Part shown: in pieces, positions 1 through 8,642 of the stretch
Layout: each line of letters begins with the position of its first letter
Position numbering within the stretch: the stretch's first letter is position 1
Source: Rhizobium phaseoli
GTDB taxonomy: Bacteria; Pseudomonadota; Alphaproteobacteria; Rhizobiales; Rhizobiaceae
Length of the DNA stretch: 64,000 bases
NCBI RefSeq assembly: GCF_003985125.1
Contig: NZ_ML133578.1
Location: 1 to 64,000, forward strand
Reading direction: 5' to 3'
Notes under the pieces: generated by a model
What the model saw: only the letters and a program-made list of their open reading frames with translations
The model's database searches: none
What the model was told of the DNA's origin: nothing
Made by a program: the position numbers and the translations under genes

Positions 1-221
1 CCGCTTCCGTCGCTTCGCTCCGCCGCGCCCGCCCAGGCCGATGAGGCACCAAGCAGCGCACACGACAGAATGAAAACTGTCAGGTATCATCCCGGTCCAA
101 AGTGTCGACCATCAACCCGGTCGTTCACAGGCCACCAGCCCGAATACGTCGAAAGAGCAATTGACCGACCTCATCAGCGGTCTGAACGCCGCATGTCGGA
201 AGGACGCGCGGCGCCTTCATT

Positions 222-959
222 TCACGGCTCGATCGCAAACGTTACCGTGACGCTGACATTGTAGGTGGTCTCGCCGGCCTGGACGGGAACGGCGGCATCG
301 GCTTCCTTCATCATCGTGGCGCGATAGGCCGGCTGCGGCAGCGGGCGCGGCTCATTCTCGTTGATCTCGATGATGCGGCCGAGCTTGACGCCGGCCGCTT
401 CGCTCAGCGTCTTCGCCTTCTTGACCGCCTCGGCGACGGCGTCCTTGCGCGCTTCTTCGATCGCCGCTTCCGGCTTGTCGTTGGTGAATTGGATGTCACC
501 GCCCTGGTTGATGCCGAGCGTGACGGACTGGTCGATCACCTGGCCGAGCTTGGCAAGATCGCGCAGCCTGACGGTGACCGCATTGATGGTCTGGTAGCCG
601 ATCAGCTGCGGCTGCTGCTGCTGGCCGTCGACCGGCTGCGGATAATTATATTGCGGCTGGATGGAAAAGCCGGAGGTCTGCAGATCGCGCTCGGCAATGC
701 CGCCGCTCTTCAGCGCGTCGAGCACGTCTTTCATCGCCTTGTTGTTCTCATCGAGCGCTTCGCGGGCGGTTTTCGCCTGCTTGACGACGGAAAGCGTCAC
801 GATGGCCATGTCCGGCGCCACGGACGATTCGCCATCCCCCGTCACCGAAATCACCGCCTCGCGCGGCTTCGCCTCCTGCGCCATTGCAGGCGCTGCGGCC
901 GCCAGCGGCAGGGCCAGAAGGGCAGTCATCAGAACAGTCTTGGACAGAATCGGCGCCAT
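222..959 (-). CDS. SIMPL-domain (DUF541) periplasmic protein
   Basis: A 245-residue protein starting MAPILSKTVLMTALLALPLA, a clear Sec signal peptide with probable cleavage after AMAQ. The mature part begins with the typical SIMPL segment (EAVISVTGDGESSVAPDMA, about residues 34-52) and covers the whole domain, including the conserved DLQTSGFSIQPQYNYP region near residue 95. SIMPL/DUF541 proteins are periplasmic or outer-membrane oligomers linked to oxidative-stress tolerance; their biochemical role is not settled. It is transcribed away from the lipoprotein gene at 1205. Length and domain coverage are normal, so it appears intact and part of the conserved backbone. Confidence 0.93.
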   Translation of the reverse strand: MAPILSKTVLMTALLALPLAAAAPAMAQEAKPREAVISVTGDGESSVAPDMAIVTLSVVKQAKTAREALDENNKAMKDVLDALKSGGIAERDLQTSGFSIQPQYNYPQPVDGQQQQPQLIGYQTINAVTVRLRDLAKLGQVIDQSVTLGINQGGDIQFTNDKPEAAIEEARKDAVAEAVKKAKTLSEAAGVKLGRIIEINENEPRPLPQPAYRATMMKEADAAVPVQAGETTYNVSVTVTFAIEP

Positions 960-1204
960 GTTTCATTCCCTAGTTGTCGTTTCCCGGATGAACTTTCTGT
1001 CGGTTGATTGTGAAGCTATTGCGGCGGAAGGGACGGGCGCGCGCGTGGCGAAAGAAAAATATGCGGAGAGGTGTTGCTGTGCCCCTCCAGCCTGCGGATT
1101 GCCCAAGGCGCGCCACCTTCCCAAATCCCCCAAACCTGATAGCAAAGACGGCGGGTTAAGAAACAGGGGCTTCCGGACACGCTGTGCCCGGCAAGGGGGA
1201 CAAC

Positions 1205-1756
1205 ATGCGCGTCATCACAATTCTATCAATCGGCCTCGCCATCAGCCTGGCGGGCTGCACGCAGGTGGCGGAAAAGGCGGAGAACGCCGCCAACCGCTCC
1301 TTCACCAGCTATGCGCTCGGCAAACCCTATACTGAAATTGCCAATCTCGGCCAGTCGCCGATGGCGCAGCTTTCCGGCTCCGACGCCACCTACGGCCCGA
1401 TGATCGGCGCGACGCCGTTGACGAACGGCATGACCGTCTACCGGCATATGGCGCCCGCCGCCAAAACCGAGACCGGCACGAATTTCGCCGGCCTGGTCGG
1501 CAGCTCCACCGTCTCGCAAAACAACCGGCTTTCTTATTTCCTGGTCGGCGCCGACGGCATCGTCAAGGATTGGGCGACAGGATCGGTGCAGGGCAGCGCC
1601 AGCGACTGCGTGCACTATATCGGCGGCATCATCAACCGCTGCAACGACATGCGCCAGCTGCAGGCGTCACTCGCGCTCTACGATGCGCGCGTGGCGACCA
1701 AAGGCGGCCAACCGATATCGAGCTGGGGCGAAGCGGCAGCGCCCGTGGTCAACTGA
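1205..1756 (+). CDS. Predicted lipoprotein, unknown function
   Basis: A 183-residue protein. The start chosen is the ATG of MRVITILSIGLAISLAGC, which gives a compact signal peptide ending in a textbook lipobox (L-A-G-C, Cys about residue 18). An ATG 21 bases upstream in frame would only add a hydrophilic leader. The rest is soluble, rich in Gly/Ala/Ser, with Cys residues near the end (SDCVHYIGG, NRCNDMRQ) that could form a disulphide in the periplasm. The product is probably anchored by lipid to the inner or outer membrane. No specific family is recognised. Confidence 0.85.
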   Translation: MRVITILSIGLAISLAGCTQVAEKAENAANRSFTSYALGKPYTEIANLGQSPMAQLSGSDATYGPMIGATPLTNGMTVYRHMAPAAKTETGTNFAGLVGSSTVSQNNRLSYFLVGADGIVKDWATGSVQGSASDCVHYIGGIINRCNDMRQLQASLALYDARVATKGGQPISSWGEAAAPVVN

Positions 1757-1773
1757 GGACGCGCTCCGTGGTT

Positions 1774-1956
1774 CCTCGGGTCAAGCCCTGAGGCCCACGG
1801 AGGGCAGGGGAGCGTCTTCCACGCTCGGTCACAATCGGGCTTGACCCGAGTATCCATGCCGCACGCGGCGTGCGAGCTGCTGGGCTGCGGTCGCCATTGT
1901 CAGTGCGAACGCCGCCGCAGTGCTTGGGGCTATGGGTCCTCGGGTCAAGCCCGAGG
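1774..1956. repeat. Three copies of a rhizobial intergenic palindrome
   Basis: The palindromic unit CCTCGGGTCAAGCCCGAGG is present perfectly at 1938-1956, with one extra base at 1774-1793 (CCTCGGGTCAAGCCCTGAGG), and as the inverted core TCGGGCTTGACCCGA at 1835-1849. Copies are followed by similar GACGGAGGG-like tails. Each can fold into a short GC hairpin. Such palindromes are scattered between genes in Rhizobium and relatives; here they follow the lipoprotein gene and may act as mRNA 3' ends. Confidence 0.8.
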
Positions 1957-2460
1957 ACGACGGAGGGTGGGGAGCTTGTGTGGCTAGGACCGCAACCGCG
2001 TGGTTGCTTCGCTATCCCTGGCGGGAAAGCCTTACATCATCCGGAATCGGAATTTGCCGTCACCGCTGCAGGATACAGCGCTGAATCAAGCGCCGAAATC
2101 ATCCATGAAAGAGGGATGAATGGCAGGCTTGCGTTCTTCGCGGGCTTCGCGAAAACGCTGGGGAACCGCACCGAGACCGGTCACGAAACGGGACAGGAGA
2201 TTGCGGTTAAAAAGTTTCTGTATGGCACTCATGGCATTTCACTCATTCTTTTTTTTGTTAGCCGGCAGCGTATATTTTGCCCGGGTTGCCGTCGCAATGG
2301 GCAATTTTGCATGACAGTTATGTGACAGTGGCGGATCACATTGGCGTTAGGAGGGGCCGACGAGCCTGCTCTGCCGCCATAAATCCTCGCAGACGCAGGG
2401 GATCGCGTGGTAAATTGACCGCTTGCGGCTAAAGCCTGCCCCTCCGAAGGAGAAGCTCAG
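1957..2460. other. Intergenic stretch, no convincing gene
   Basis: About 500 bases between the palindromes and the small lipoprotein gene. A 64-codon frame on the plus strand (2120-2314) ends in a hydrophobic segment (MALMAFHSFFFLLAG, from 2222), but it has no clear ribosome binding site and a basic, low-complexity first half. It is left as possible rather than called. The last 40 bases contain the ribosome binding site of the next gene. Confidence 0.5.
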
Positions 2461-2652
2461 ATGAACCGATTTTTCGCCCTTGTCGCGACCGGAGCGCTGA
2501 TCAGCCTTGCCACGATCACTTCGGCCTGCACTTCGTCAGGATACTTCGATGAGACGTCGTCGATTGGCGGCGGTTACTATGAGAGCCAACCGCTTAACCC
2601 GGCCTGCGCGGATGGGTTCAGGCCTAGCGATGGGCGGTCTTGCAGTTATTAG
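2461..2652 (+). CDS. Small lipoprotein (63 aa)
   Basis: Starts at an ATG preceded by a good ribosome binding site (GAAGGAGAAG about 8 bases upstream). The N-terminus MNRFFALVATGALISLATIT runs into a lipobox-like SAC, with the lipidated Cys near residue 23. The mature peptide is only about 40 residues, Gly/Tyr/Ser rich (SSIGGGYYESQP), and ends with a Cys pair region (NPACADGF, GRSCSY). Small secreted lipoproteins of this kind are common in Rhizobiaceae and uncharacterised. Confidence 0.75.
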   Translation: MNRFFALVATGALISLATITSACTSSGYFDETSSIGGGYYESQPLNPACADGFRPSDGRSCSY

Positions 2653-2789
2653 CGCGTCGATGGTGCCACGGTTTTAGTGGACTACGCATTGGTCGTTTCG
2701 TTATCAGTATGGAGCAGCGTTAATGGCGAAATGAACGCGTCGCTGTGCGCGATTACAAAGGCTACAGCTATGTCGCTCAGGTTGCTTAA

Positions 2790-3584
2790 ATGACAGAGAT
2801 TACCGCCGCACGGCTTGCCGAAATGGACGATGAAATCGCACGCTTGCAGACGGCGCTACGAGAGCACGCAGAGCGATTAGCGCGTGGTGAAGAAGGTGAG
2901 CACCCTCAGCCGCCGACGTGGTCGATCGAAGAGCAAAGGGCGTGGTCTGACGCACTTCAAGCTAAAGTAAGAAACACAATGATCGAGGCCTTAGGAGGAG
3001 TGGCAGCCTACGAGGCTGTCGTCGCTCAAGGCGAAGCATTGAGACAAGCGCGCCGCGAGGCGGACCGCTCGATTGCTATTGTTCACGTCACCGTCGTTGA
3101 GGAGCACTTACGATCAGCCATTGAACGCTATTTCCCTGGGCGGCAATCCGATCCCAAGGTAGTTGATCGTATGTTCGACCCGATGCAATACGGGCCGCTC
3201 GGCAATTTCGCTTCACGAGTGGATATGGCTTTTGCATTGGGGATAATCGGATCTGGCGCGCGCAAAGCTTTAAAGGTGATAGCTGAGATCCGGAACAAAT
3301 TCGCCCACCAGCTTGAGATACATTCATTCGACCATCCCGACGTGACGAAGTCGATTGACAAACTAACATACATCGACTTCGCGATCACCGGGCCGGACGC
3401 CGAAGGCCTCGTGCAACTGTGGAAGCGTTCACCAAACTCGGAGATAAAATCCGCAACTGGATGGCGTATATCTGACAACCTTTTGGACCGTCGGGGACGG
3501 TTTGAGCGGACCTGTGAGTTTCTGCAAGATTCCTTGCGAACAAGTGCGCCGGGAACGATGCATCCCGATCTTCACGAGAAATAA
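2790..3584 (+). CDS. MltR-like protein
   Basis: A 264-residue soluble protein. Residues 1-90 are charged and probably helical. Residues about 100-190 carry the mannitol-repressor (MltR) family pattern: a helix with EEHLRSAIERYF, then PLGNFASRVDMAFALGII and the signature EIRNKFAHQ. MltR proteins are helical, lack a classic HTH and are proposed transcriptional regulators. The RNKFAH stretch also resembles the R-x4-H signature of HEPN-type proteins. No sugar-transport genes are nearby, so a mannitol role is not supported. It is the last gene before the tRNA remnant that marks the island edge. Confidence 0.75.
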   Translation: MTEITAARLAEMDDEIARLQTALREHAERLARGEEGEHPQPPTWSIEEQRAWSDALQAKVRNTMIEALGGVAAYEAVVAQGEALRQARREADRSIAIVHVTVVEEHLRSAIERYFPGRQSDPKVVDRMFDPMQYGPLGNFASRVDMAFALGIIGSGARKALKVIAEIRNKFAHQLEIHSFDHPDVTKSIDKLTYIDFAITGPDAEGLVQLWKRSPNSEIKSATGWRISDNLLDRRGRFERTCEFLQDSLRTSAPGTMHPDLHEK

Positions 3585-3750
3585 GTAGGGCCCGGCGAAG
3601 GGCAGTCCTGCCGCACCGGACAAGGGGACCAAACGCTCGCGATGCCGATTTGTCGAACTCGAAAATTCCGGAATCTCGCGTCAAAATTCTGGATTTCGCG
3701 TCCTGCGACTCGGGGTGGACGTTCGTAGACGGATCGCACGAGGGAGAAAA

Positions 3751-3797
3751 TGGTGGGCCCGGAGGGACTCGAACCCCCAACCAAGCGGTTATGAGCC
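3751..3797 (-). other. tRNA(CAT) 3' half: island attachment site (attL)
   Basis: On the minus strand this reads as the 3' part of a tRNA: GGCTCATAACCGCT (anticodon loop with CAT and the 3' anticodon stem), then variable loop, T-arm (GGGGGTTCGAGTCCC), acceptor strand TCCGGGCCCA and CCA. The 5' half is missing. The bases before GGCTCAT (CACCATCT) do not pair with CCGCT as an anticodon stem should, so homology stops at the anticodon loop. Tyrosine integrases often cross over there, and one starts 168 bases away. The truncated 5' side faces right, so the inserted DNA lies to the right and an intact tRNA is expected at its far end. Confidence 0.75.
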
Positions 3798-3964
3798 AGA
3801 TGGTGCAACCGGCGCTGGTGTTGGAATCCGGTGGAATTCGAAGTCGAACCACCTGATCGCGTTGTCTAATCGGGGGAAAAGAGCTTCCATGACGGCGTCG
3901 GGACGGAGACCGTTTCCAAGCGCCGTGCTGCCCGCCCAGTCGCCCGACAGAGAGGTGATCTGCC

Positions 3965-5299
3965 ATGCGTAAACCCCAAGGTCTTACCGACGAGAAAATC
4001 AGAAACCTCAGATTCGCGAAGCCGGGGGAGCGGTACGACAAGGTGGACGGAACGACCGCCAACCTGTTCGTCCGCGTCGGCTCGCGAAAAAAGGTCTTCG
4101 TCTTGCTCGCCCGCTTCGGCGGGGCCAAGAACTCCAGCCGCCGGAAGATCGGCGAATACCCCGATATGAACCTGGAACAGGCGCGCGAGGTGGCGGCGAA
4201 ATGGAACCTGCTGGTGGCGAAGCGCGCCGACCCCAAGACCGAGAATACGCGGACCGCGGCCGAACAGCGCCGGCTTGCGCGGCAGATATTCCGCTCCGCG
4301 ATGGAGGACTTCATCGCTTTCCTGCCCTTCAGGGAAAGGAGGCGTCACGTCGAAGAGGATATCCAGGCGATGCGCCACTACGTGCTCGACTCGGGGATGG
4401 AGTTCGTCGAAAGGCCGATGCGGGAGGTCACCGGTATCGACATCGAAACATTGCTCGTCTCGATCCGGGATCGGCCCGCGCCAAGGCAAGCAGGCATCAT
4501 TTACACGCATCTCAAGGAGTTTTTCGGTTGGGCCATGACGCCGACGAACCAAAAGGCCTACGGGCTGGAATCAAATCCCGCCGCCAACCTCAAACCCAAG
4601 TGGCTCGGACTGAAGAAACGGGTCCGGAAACACACCTTGTCACCGGTCCAGGTCCGGGCGTATTGGCGAGCCACCGAGATTCTCGGGTATCCCATGGGCT
4701 CTTGCCTGCAGTTCGTCGTTCTGACCGGAGCCCCGCGAAAGTCGAAAGCCGCACGGGCGCGCTGGACGGAAATAGATTGGAATCGCCGGTTGTGGATCGA
4801 GACGCCGGGAAAGAGCGATATCGAACGCCCTGTCCCATTGACGGCTGAGGCGATCGCCCTGTTGCTGAGGTTAAAGCGCTCGCAGCGGCCGGGGCATGGT
4901 GACTTCATCTTCAGCACCACCAACGGCCAAAAGGCGGTCAACGGCTTTTCCGACAGCACCGATAAACTACGACTCGAAATGGTCAAGGAGCTTGAGAAAC
5001 TCGATCCACGTGCGAAGCCGCTGAATTTCGTGATCCACGACACCCGTCGCGTCGTTCGCACCGCGTTGGCGGAGCTGGACGTTCCTAAGGATGTCGCAGA
5101 GGCCATCATCGACCACGGCAAGCGGGGTTTGGACCGTGTATACAACCAGTACGAGTTCCTCCGTCAATGCAGGACGGCCCTGTCTCGCTTTTGCGCGAGG
5201 CTGATGGAAGTACTCGACGGCTCCGCGTCCGGGTTCGGCGAAGAGGAGGAATTCGACATTCCTGTCGAAAATCCCGACGGAGAACCGTTATGGAAATGA
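3965..5299 (+). CDS. int: Tyrosine recombinase / island integrase
   Basis: A 444-residue site-specific recombinase of the P4-integrase type. An N-terminal DUF4102-like arm-binding domain (GLTDEKIRNLRF, then KIGEYPDMNLEQAREVA) is followed by a core-binding SAM-like domain (about 110-215) and the catalytic domain. Catalytic residues visible are the first Arg (LTGAPRKSKAARARW), HDTRR near residue 358, a His in IIDHGKRG, and the Tyr nucleophile in VYNQYE. It lies next to the tRNA remnant and probably catalyses integration and excision of the island. The following gene overlaps its 3' end by 10 bases. It looks intact. Confidence 0.93.
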   Translation: MRKPQGLTDEKIRNLRFAKPGERYDKVDGTTANLFVRVGSRKKVFVLLARFGGAKNSSRRKIGEYPDMNLEQAREVAAKWNLLVAKRADPKTENTRTAAEQRRLARQIFRSAMEDFIAFLPFRERRRHVEEDIQAMRHYVLDSGMEFVERPMREVTGIDIETLLVSIRDRPAPRQAGIIYTHLKEFFGWAMTPTNQKAYGLESNPAANLKPKWLGLKKRVRKHTLSPVQVRAYWRATEILGYPMGSCLQFVVLTGAPRKSKAARARWTEIDWNRRLWIETPGKSDIERPVPLTAEAIALLLRLKRSQRPGHGDFIFSTTNGQKAVNGFSDSTDKLRLEMVKELEKLDPRAKPLNFVIHDTRRVVRTALAELDVPKDVAEAIIDHGKRGLDRVYNQYEFLRQCRTALSRFCARLMEVLDGSASGFGEEEEFDIPVENPDGEPLWK

Positions 5300-6234
5300 C
5301 ACGGGAACAACTCTACGAGCTTGTCTGGAGCACCCCCGCGCTGCAAGCGGGGCCGCGGCTCGGAATTTCGGCGAACTACCTCGCTCGTGTCTGCACGGCG
5401 CTCGAGGTGCCACGACCCGGCTTGGGATACTGGGCGAAACGCGGCGCGGGGATTGCCCCGCCGCCGCCGCCGCTACCGCCGTTGCGTCCTGGTAAACCGA
5501 CGTCATGGGAGAAGGGGAAAACCGTCGGGTCGGCTCCGCGGCGGGTCGCGCCGGCGAAGACGGTTTTGCCGGTGGACGCGGAGCCGGCCCGGAGGGGCGT
5601 GAGCGTGCATGGACTGGTGAAGGAGTCCTTGCCGCATTTCGACGACGCCACACCGGGCCGGGACGGATACTATCTCAAGCCTCGCAAAAAACTCCTCGTT
5701 GACGTAACGGTGACAGCATCCGGCCTCAAGAAGAGCCTCGTATTTGCCAACGAGCTTTTCAATACGCTCGAGACTCTCGGTCATCCGGTCATGATCTGGC
5801 GCGGTGACGAGGTGCTGATCCGGATTCCGATCGACACGGCGGAAGCCGGCGGCCAGGACGGCTTGTCGCCTTCTTTCAGTCCTCTATCCCCGACGGTTGC
5901 GTTCGTGCACGGCGTGCCCATCGGCATCGCGATCGTGGAAACGAGCGAAATGGTCGAGAAGAGGTATGTCGGAATGGGCGAATACGTCAACGAGGCGGAC
6001 TACCGGAAGGAGGAGCACATCGAGCCGACCTGGAAGGTTTGGAGGGCCGAACCGACCGGACGTTTGAAGGTCGTCGCTTATAGTCCGTTCCACGACGTCC
6101 CGTGGAAGCGGGAGTGGGTGGAAACGCGCAAGTCGGTGCTAACAGGCACGACAGGAGCGATTGCGGCGGTTCTTGAAAGCGCCGCGCTCGATCTTGTTTT
6201 GAGGCTGGAAAAGGCGGGCCGATACCTGCGATGA
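5290..6234 (+). CDS. Integrase-linked protein with N-terminal HTH-like region
   Basis: A 314-residue soluble protein. The ATG chosen gives MEMTREQLYELVWSTP and overlaps the integrase stop by 10 bases, suggesting translational coupling. Residues 1-50 match a recurring uncharacterised pattern (MTREQLYELVW...LGISANYLARVC...PRPGLGYWAKRGAG) that resembles a helix-turn-helix. A proline/alanine-rich linker follows. The C-terminal two thirds are a predicted alpha/beta domain with no recognised motif. Proteins starting this way are widespread in bacterial accessory DNA. A role in island control or DNA binding is inference. Confidence 0.7.
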   Translation: MEMTREQLYELVWSTPALQAGPRLGISANYLARVCTALEVPRPGLGYWAKRGAGIAPPPPPLPPLRPGKPTSWEKGKTVGSAPRRVAPAKTVLPVDAEPARRGVSVHGLVKESLPHFDDATPGRDGYYLKPRKKLLVDVTVTASGLKKSLVFANELFNTLETLGHPVMIWRGDEVLIRIPIDTAEAGGQDGLSPSFSPLSPTVAFVHGVPIGIAIVETSEMVEKRYVGMGEYVNEADYRKEEHIEPTWKVWRAEPTGRLKVVAYSPFHDVPWKREWVETRKSVLTGTTGAIAAVLESAALDLVLRLEKAGRYLR

Positions 6235-6262
6235 GGTTTTCGAATTGGCCCTGCACCGAGGC

Positions 6263-6601
6263 TTATCGAGGGGGGTTGCGCCGGGGTCCCTTGCGCCCGC
6301 GGCCTTTGCCGCCCGGACGATCGGGCCAGGGAGCCCCTGCGGCCCGGTCGGCAAGCCACCGGTAAACCGGCGGGATCGCGAAGCCGTTCTTCCCGACGTG
6401 GCCCTTGGGCCCGATCGTCAACGGCACCGGCCGCGGGAACAAGTCATGCTCCCACATTTTCTGGAGGGTCCAGCGGGAAAGCCCGGTCAGCGCGCAAACC
6501 TGTTGCAGCGTGAGAAAGCCGTGCGGGTCCAGAATCGGACTCGGCGGAGGCGTTCGACGCTTGCGACTCTTCTTTTTTTTCGGCGGTTCTTTCTCGGTCA
6601 T
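6263..6601 (-). CDS. AlpA-like HTH regulator / excisionase-type protein
   Basis: A 112-residue protein with a very basic N-terminus (PPKKKKSRKRR) followed by one winged-helix HTH of the AlpA/MerR-excisionase type: FLTLQQVCALTGLSRWTLQKMWEHDLFPRPV, then a wing and PPVYRWLADRA. AlpA proteins control prophage or island integrase genes and can act as excision directionality factors. Its place convergent to the integrase module supports such a role, but none is shown. Confidence 0.8.
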   Translation of the reverse strand: MTEKEPPKKKKSRKRRTPPPSPILDPHGFLTLQQVCALTGLSRWTLQKMWEHDLFPRPVPLTIGPKGHVGKNGFAIPPVYRWLADRAAGAPWPDRPGGKGRGRKGPRRNPPR

Positions 6602-6726
6602 GCGGCAAGCAGAACACGCGTTGTCGACGACGTCAAAATCGGTCCTTTTGCCGGCGTTTGGTCTGGCAAATGGTTCGAAACGGAGAACCGGCGCACTTAG
6701 CTTCCGCCTTCTTGCTACCCAACGGG

Positions 6727-7320
6727 TCAGTCGGGGTAAGTCCGTCCCCCGTCCCGGCGAAGAATGTCGGCCCAGAATATCGGGTCCGTCACCGACGACC
6801 GGCGGACGCCGACACCCACGACGCGACCGTTCGCGAGCGCTCCGAGAAACTCGATCCCCCTCGACTCGTACATGATCCGGAGGCGCTCCCGGCTCTTTCT
6901 CGTGGAAGGGCCTTCGGCCTCGAGGTGTTCGACCTGCCTTCGGGAGAGACCGGCTTTATCTGCCGCCGTTTTCTGGTCCCATTCGAGCATAGCTCGGGCG
7001 GCGGCGAAGGCGAGCCAGGGAGGGTCATTCCGCCGCGCCGCCGCTTCCGCCTCCATTCGCCCGGGTTCCCATGGAGGCCTCCAACGCGCGCCGGCTCCGT
7101 ATTCGTAGCCCGTGGTCAGGCTCACCCACCCCAGAAGCTCGATCCCCAAGGCGGCGTAGAACTCGCCAAGGCGGACGGATGTCCGGGCCGCGCCGGGCTT
7201 GCCTGCCTCCGAGGCCTCCAAAGCCTGGCTTGAAATTCCCGTCAGTCGCTCCACGTCCCGCTCGCTGAGGCAAGCGAGCCCGCGCGCGGCCCTGAGCGCG
7301 TCCGGGCTCACGGCCGGCAT
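6727..7320 (-). CDS. XRE-like regulator with two internal HTH repeats
   Basis: A 197-residue protein made of two copies of one module: an XRE-like HTH followed by a short segment ending in a G-I-E-(L/F)-L-G motif. Copy 1 starts at SPDALRAARGLACLSERDVE and ends FYAALGIELLGW. Copy 2 starts at AFAAARAMLEWDQKTAADKA and ends YESRGIEFLGAL. The same layout occurs in the next gene upstream (7433-7975), with a shared GARWRPP motif. It probably binds DNA as a pseudo-dimer, controlling nearby island genes. The HTH helices are somewhat degenerate compared with the neighbour. Confidence 0.75.
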   Translation of the reverse strand: MPAVSPDALRAARGLACLSERDVERLTGISSQALEASEAGKPGAARTSVRLGEFYAALGIELLGWVSLTTGYEYGAGARWRPPWEPGRMEAEAAARRNDPPWLAFAAARAMLEWDQKTAADKAGLSRRQVEHLEAEGPSTRKSRERLRIMYESRGIEFLGALANGRVVGVGVRRSSVTDPIFWADILRRDGGRTYPD

Positions 7321-7432
7321 GGCGGCGCGTCTCTTCTAGCTTGTGGGAGCCGGCGGGCGGCGCTCGTCAACGGCGGGCACCCGGAACCGGGGGAATAGGA
7401 TGCCGGCTCCCCCGGCGCGGGTTCGCGGCGAT

Positions 7433-7975
7433 CTAGCGCGGGGGTTTCCATCGGACCCCCACGCCGTAATGCAGGTTTTCGCTGACATCGCCCCAACCGA
7501 GAAACTCGATGCCGGCGGCTTCGTAGTATTGCCGCAGCCGGTCGCCGGCGTCGGGTTCGAAGCTTCCGGTTTCCAGTCGGGCGAGCACGGTCTTGTGCAG
7601 ATCGACGTCGCGGGCGACCGACAGCTGGTCGAGCCCCGCGAGCGCGCGGGCGGCGAGGAAAGCCACGCCGTTTCTTTCGGTGTGGTACCCGGCGCTTTCG
7701 GACGTCCGCTCCGGCCAGCCTGGCGGCGGCCGCCAGCGCGCGCCAATTCCGGAAAGCTCGCCGGACCCGACATCGAGGGTGCCGAGAAACTCGATTCCCG
7801 CGTGCTCGTAGAACGACCGCAGGGTGAGGTTCGCCTGGAGGACGCGTTCCTTGCCGGCTTCCATCTTGGAAATCCACGCACGCGTCAACCCGCACCCGGA
7901 CGCGACGTCGCTCTGGGACAGGCCGGCAAGCGATCGGGCTGCCCTCAGCGCGTCGGGCGGAACTTGCGGTTTCAT
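7433..7975 (-). CDS. XRE-family regulator with two HTH modules
   Basis: A 180-residue protein. The start chosen is the ATG of MKPQVPPDALRAARSLAGLS; the longer frame adds 15 residues of unusual sequence. Residues 6-60 form a canonical XRE HTH (LAGLSQSDVASGCGLTRAWISKME), closed by FYEHAGIEFLGT. A second HTH (AGLDQLSVARDVDLHKTVLARLE) is closed by YYEAAGIEFLGW and a final VGVRWKPPR. It is paralogous to the product of 6727-7320. AT-rich DNA just upstream (8040-8100) probably holds its promoter. Confidence 0.82.
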   Translation of the reverse strand: MKPQVPPDALRAARSLAGLSQSDVASGCGLTRAWISKMEAGKERVLQANLTLRSFYEHAGIEFLGTLDVGSGELSGIGARWRPPPGWPERTSESAGYHTERNGVAFLAARALAGLDQLSVARDVDLHKTVLARLETGSFEPDAGDRLRQYYEAAGIEFLGWGDVSENLHYGVGVRWKPPR

Positions 7976-8234
7976 CGCTTCGGTGAACCGGCGGCGGTAA
8001 TCAAAGTCAACAAAAGCCAAAATGAAGACTTCGGGTTGACATTATGATCGTTAAAATGCACTAAAAGATCATTATAACTACACACATAACGGAGCTGGTT
8101 TTGATCGTGGGTGATTCGGGGAGGCATGGCCGGACACCTCGACGACGACGTGCTGTCGAACCTCACCTTGCCTACGGGGCCGACAGTGCTCCAGCCGTGG
8201 CTTCTATCGCCACTTCAAACAAGAACGTTAAAAA

Positions 8235-8600
8235 ATGAGGCCCAACGTGAAACCTGATGAATCCGACGCCGGTAAGTGCTTCGGCACACCCCGTCCAACG
8301 CTTGTCTGCCTGCTTCGACGCCTCGCAGATGATCTGGAAAACGTCGACAGAATTGAATCCGCCATTCCGCAGGTCGCGATCAATTCATGGTCTATGGCCA
8401 GTCGAAGGGTACCGTGCCTTGTCGGCCGAACGCTCGCGCACCCCTCGATCCAGGACGGCAACGCGGCAGCATCAAGCGAACTGTTCTATCTCGACCGCGA
8501 TCGTGGCATCGCGCGCACCTTGTATCGGTGGTACCGCCTCGGATCACAGGTGCAGCTGGACTACTGGCGCGGCCGGCTCCCGCCGATCTCCGACTACTGA
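8235..8600 (+). CDS. DUF6634-like protein
   Basis: A 121-residue soluble protein. The pattern LLRRLADDLENV near residue 27, then RRVPCLVGRTLAHPSI and the C-terminal RDRGIARTLYRWYRLG match a small alphaproteobacterial family of unknown function recognised here as DUF6634. The family is frequent on rhizobial plasmids and islands. It is preceded by an AT-rich stretch and followed by an unrelated gene. No enzymatic motif is seen. Confidence 0.65.
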   Translation: MRPNVKPDESDAGKCFGTPRPTLVCLLRRLADDLENVDRIESAIPQVAINSWSMASRRVPCLVGRTLAHPSIQDGNAAASSELFYLDRDRGIARTLYRWYRLGSQVQLDYWRGRLPPISDY

Positions 8601-8642
8601 GTTTACGAATAGTATCGGGTAACGAAATGGGAGGCGCGGGCG

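Noticed and set aside
489..1007. Plus-strand open frames opposite the SIMPL gene
   Set aside because: They are antisense to a well-supported gene and have Arg/Leu-rich translations typical of shadow frames in GC-rich DNA.
1774..1956. Palindromes read as an insertion sequence
   Set aside because: There is no transposase or terminal structure; they are short dispersed intergenic hairpins.
3385..4314. Long minus-strand frame across the island edge
   Set aside because: It crosses the tRNA remnant and overlaps the MltR-like gene and the integrase; composition is Arg/Ser/Pro-rich with no motif.
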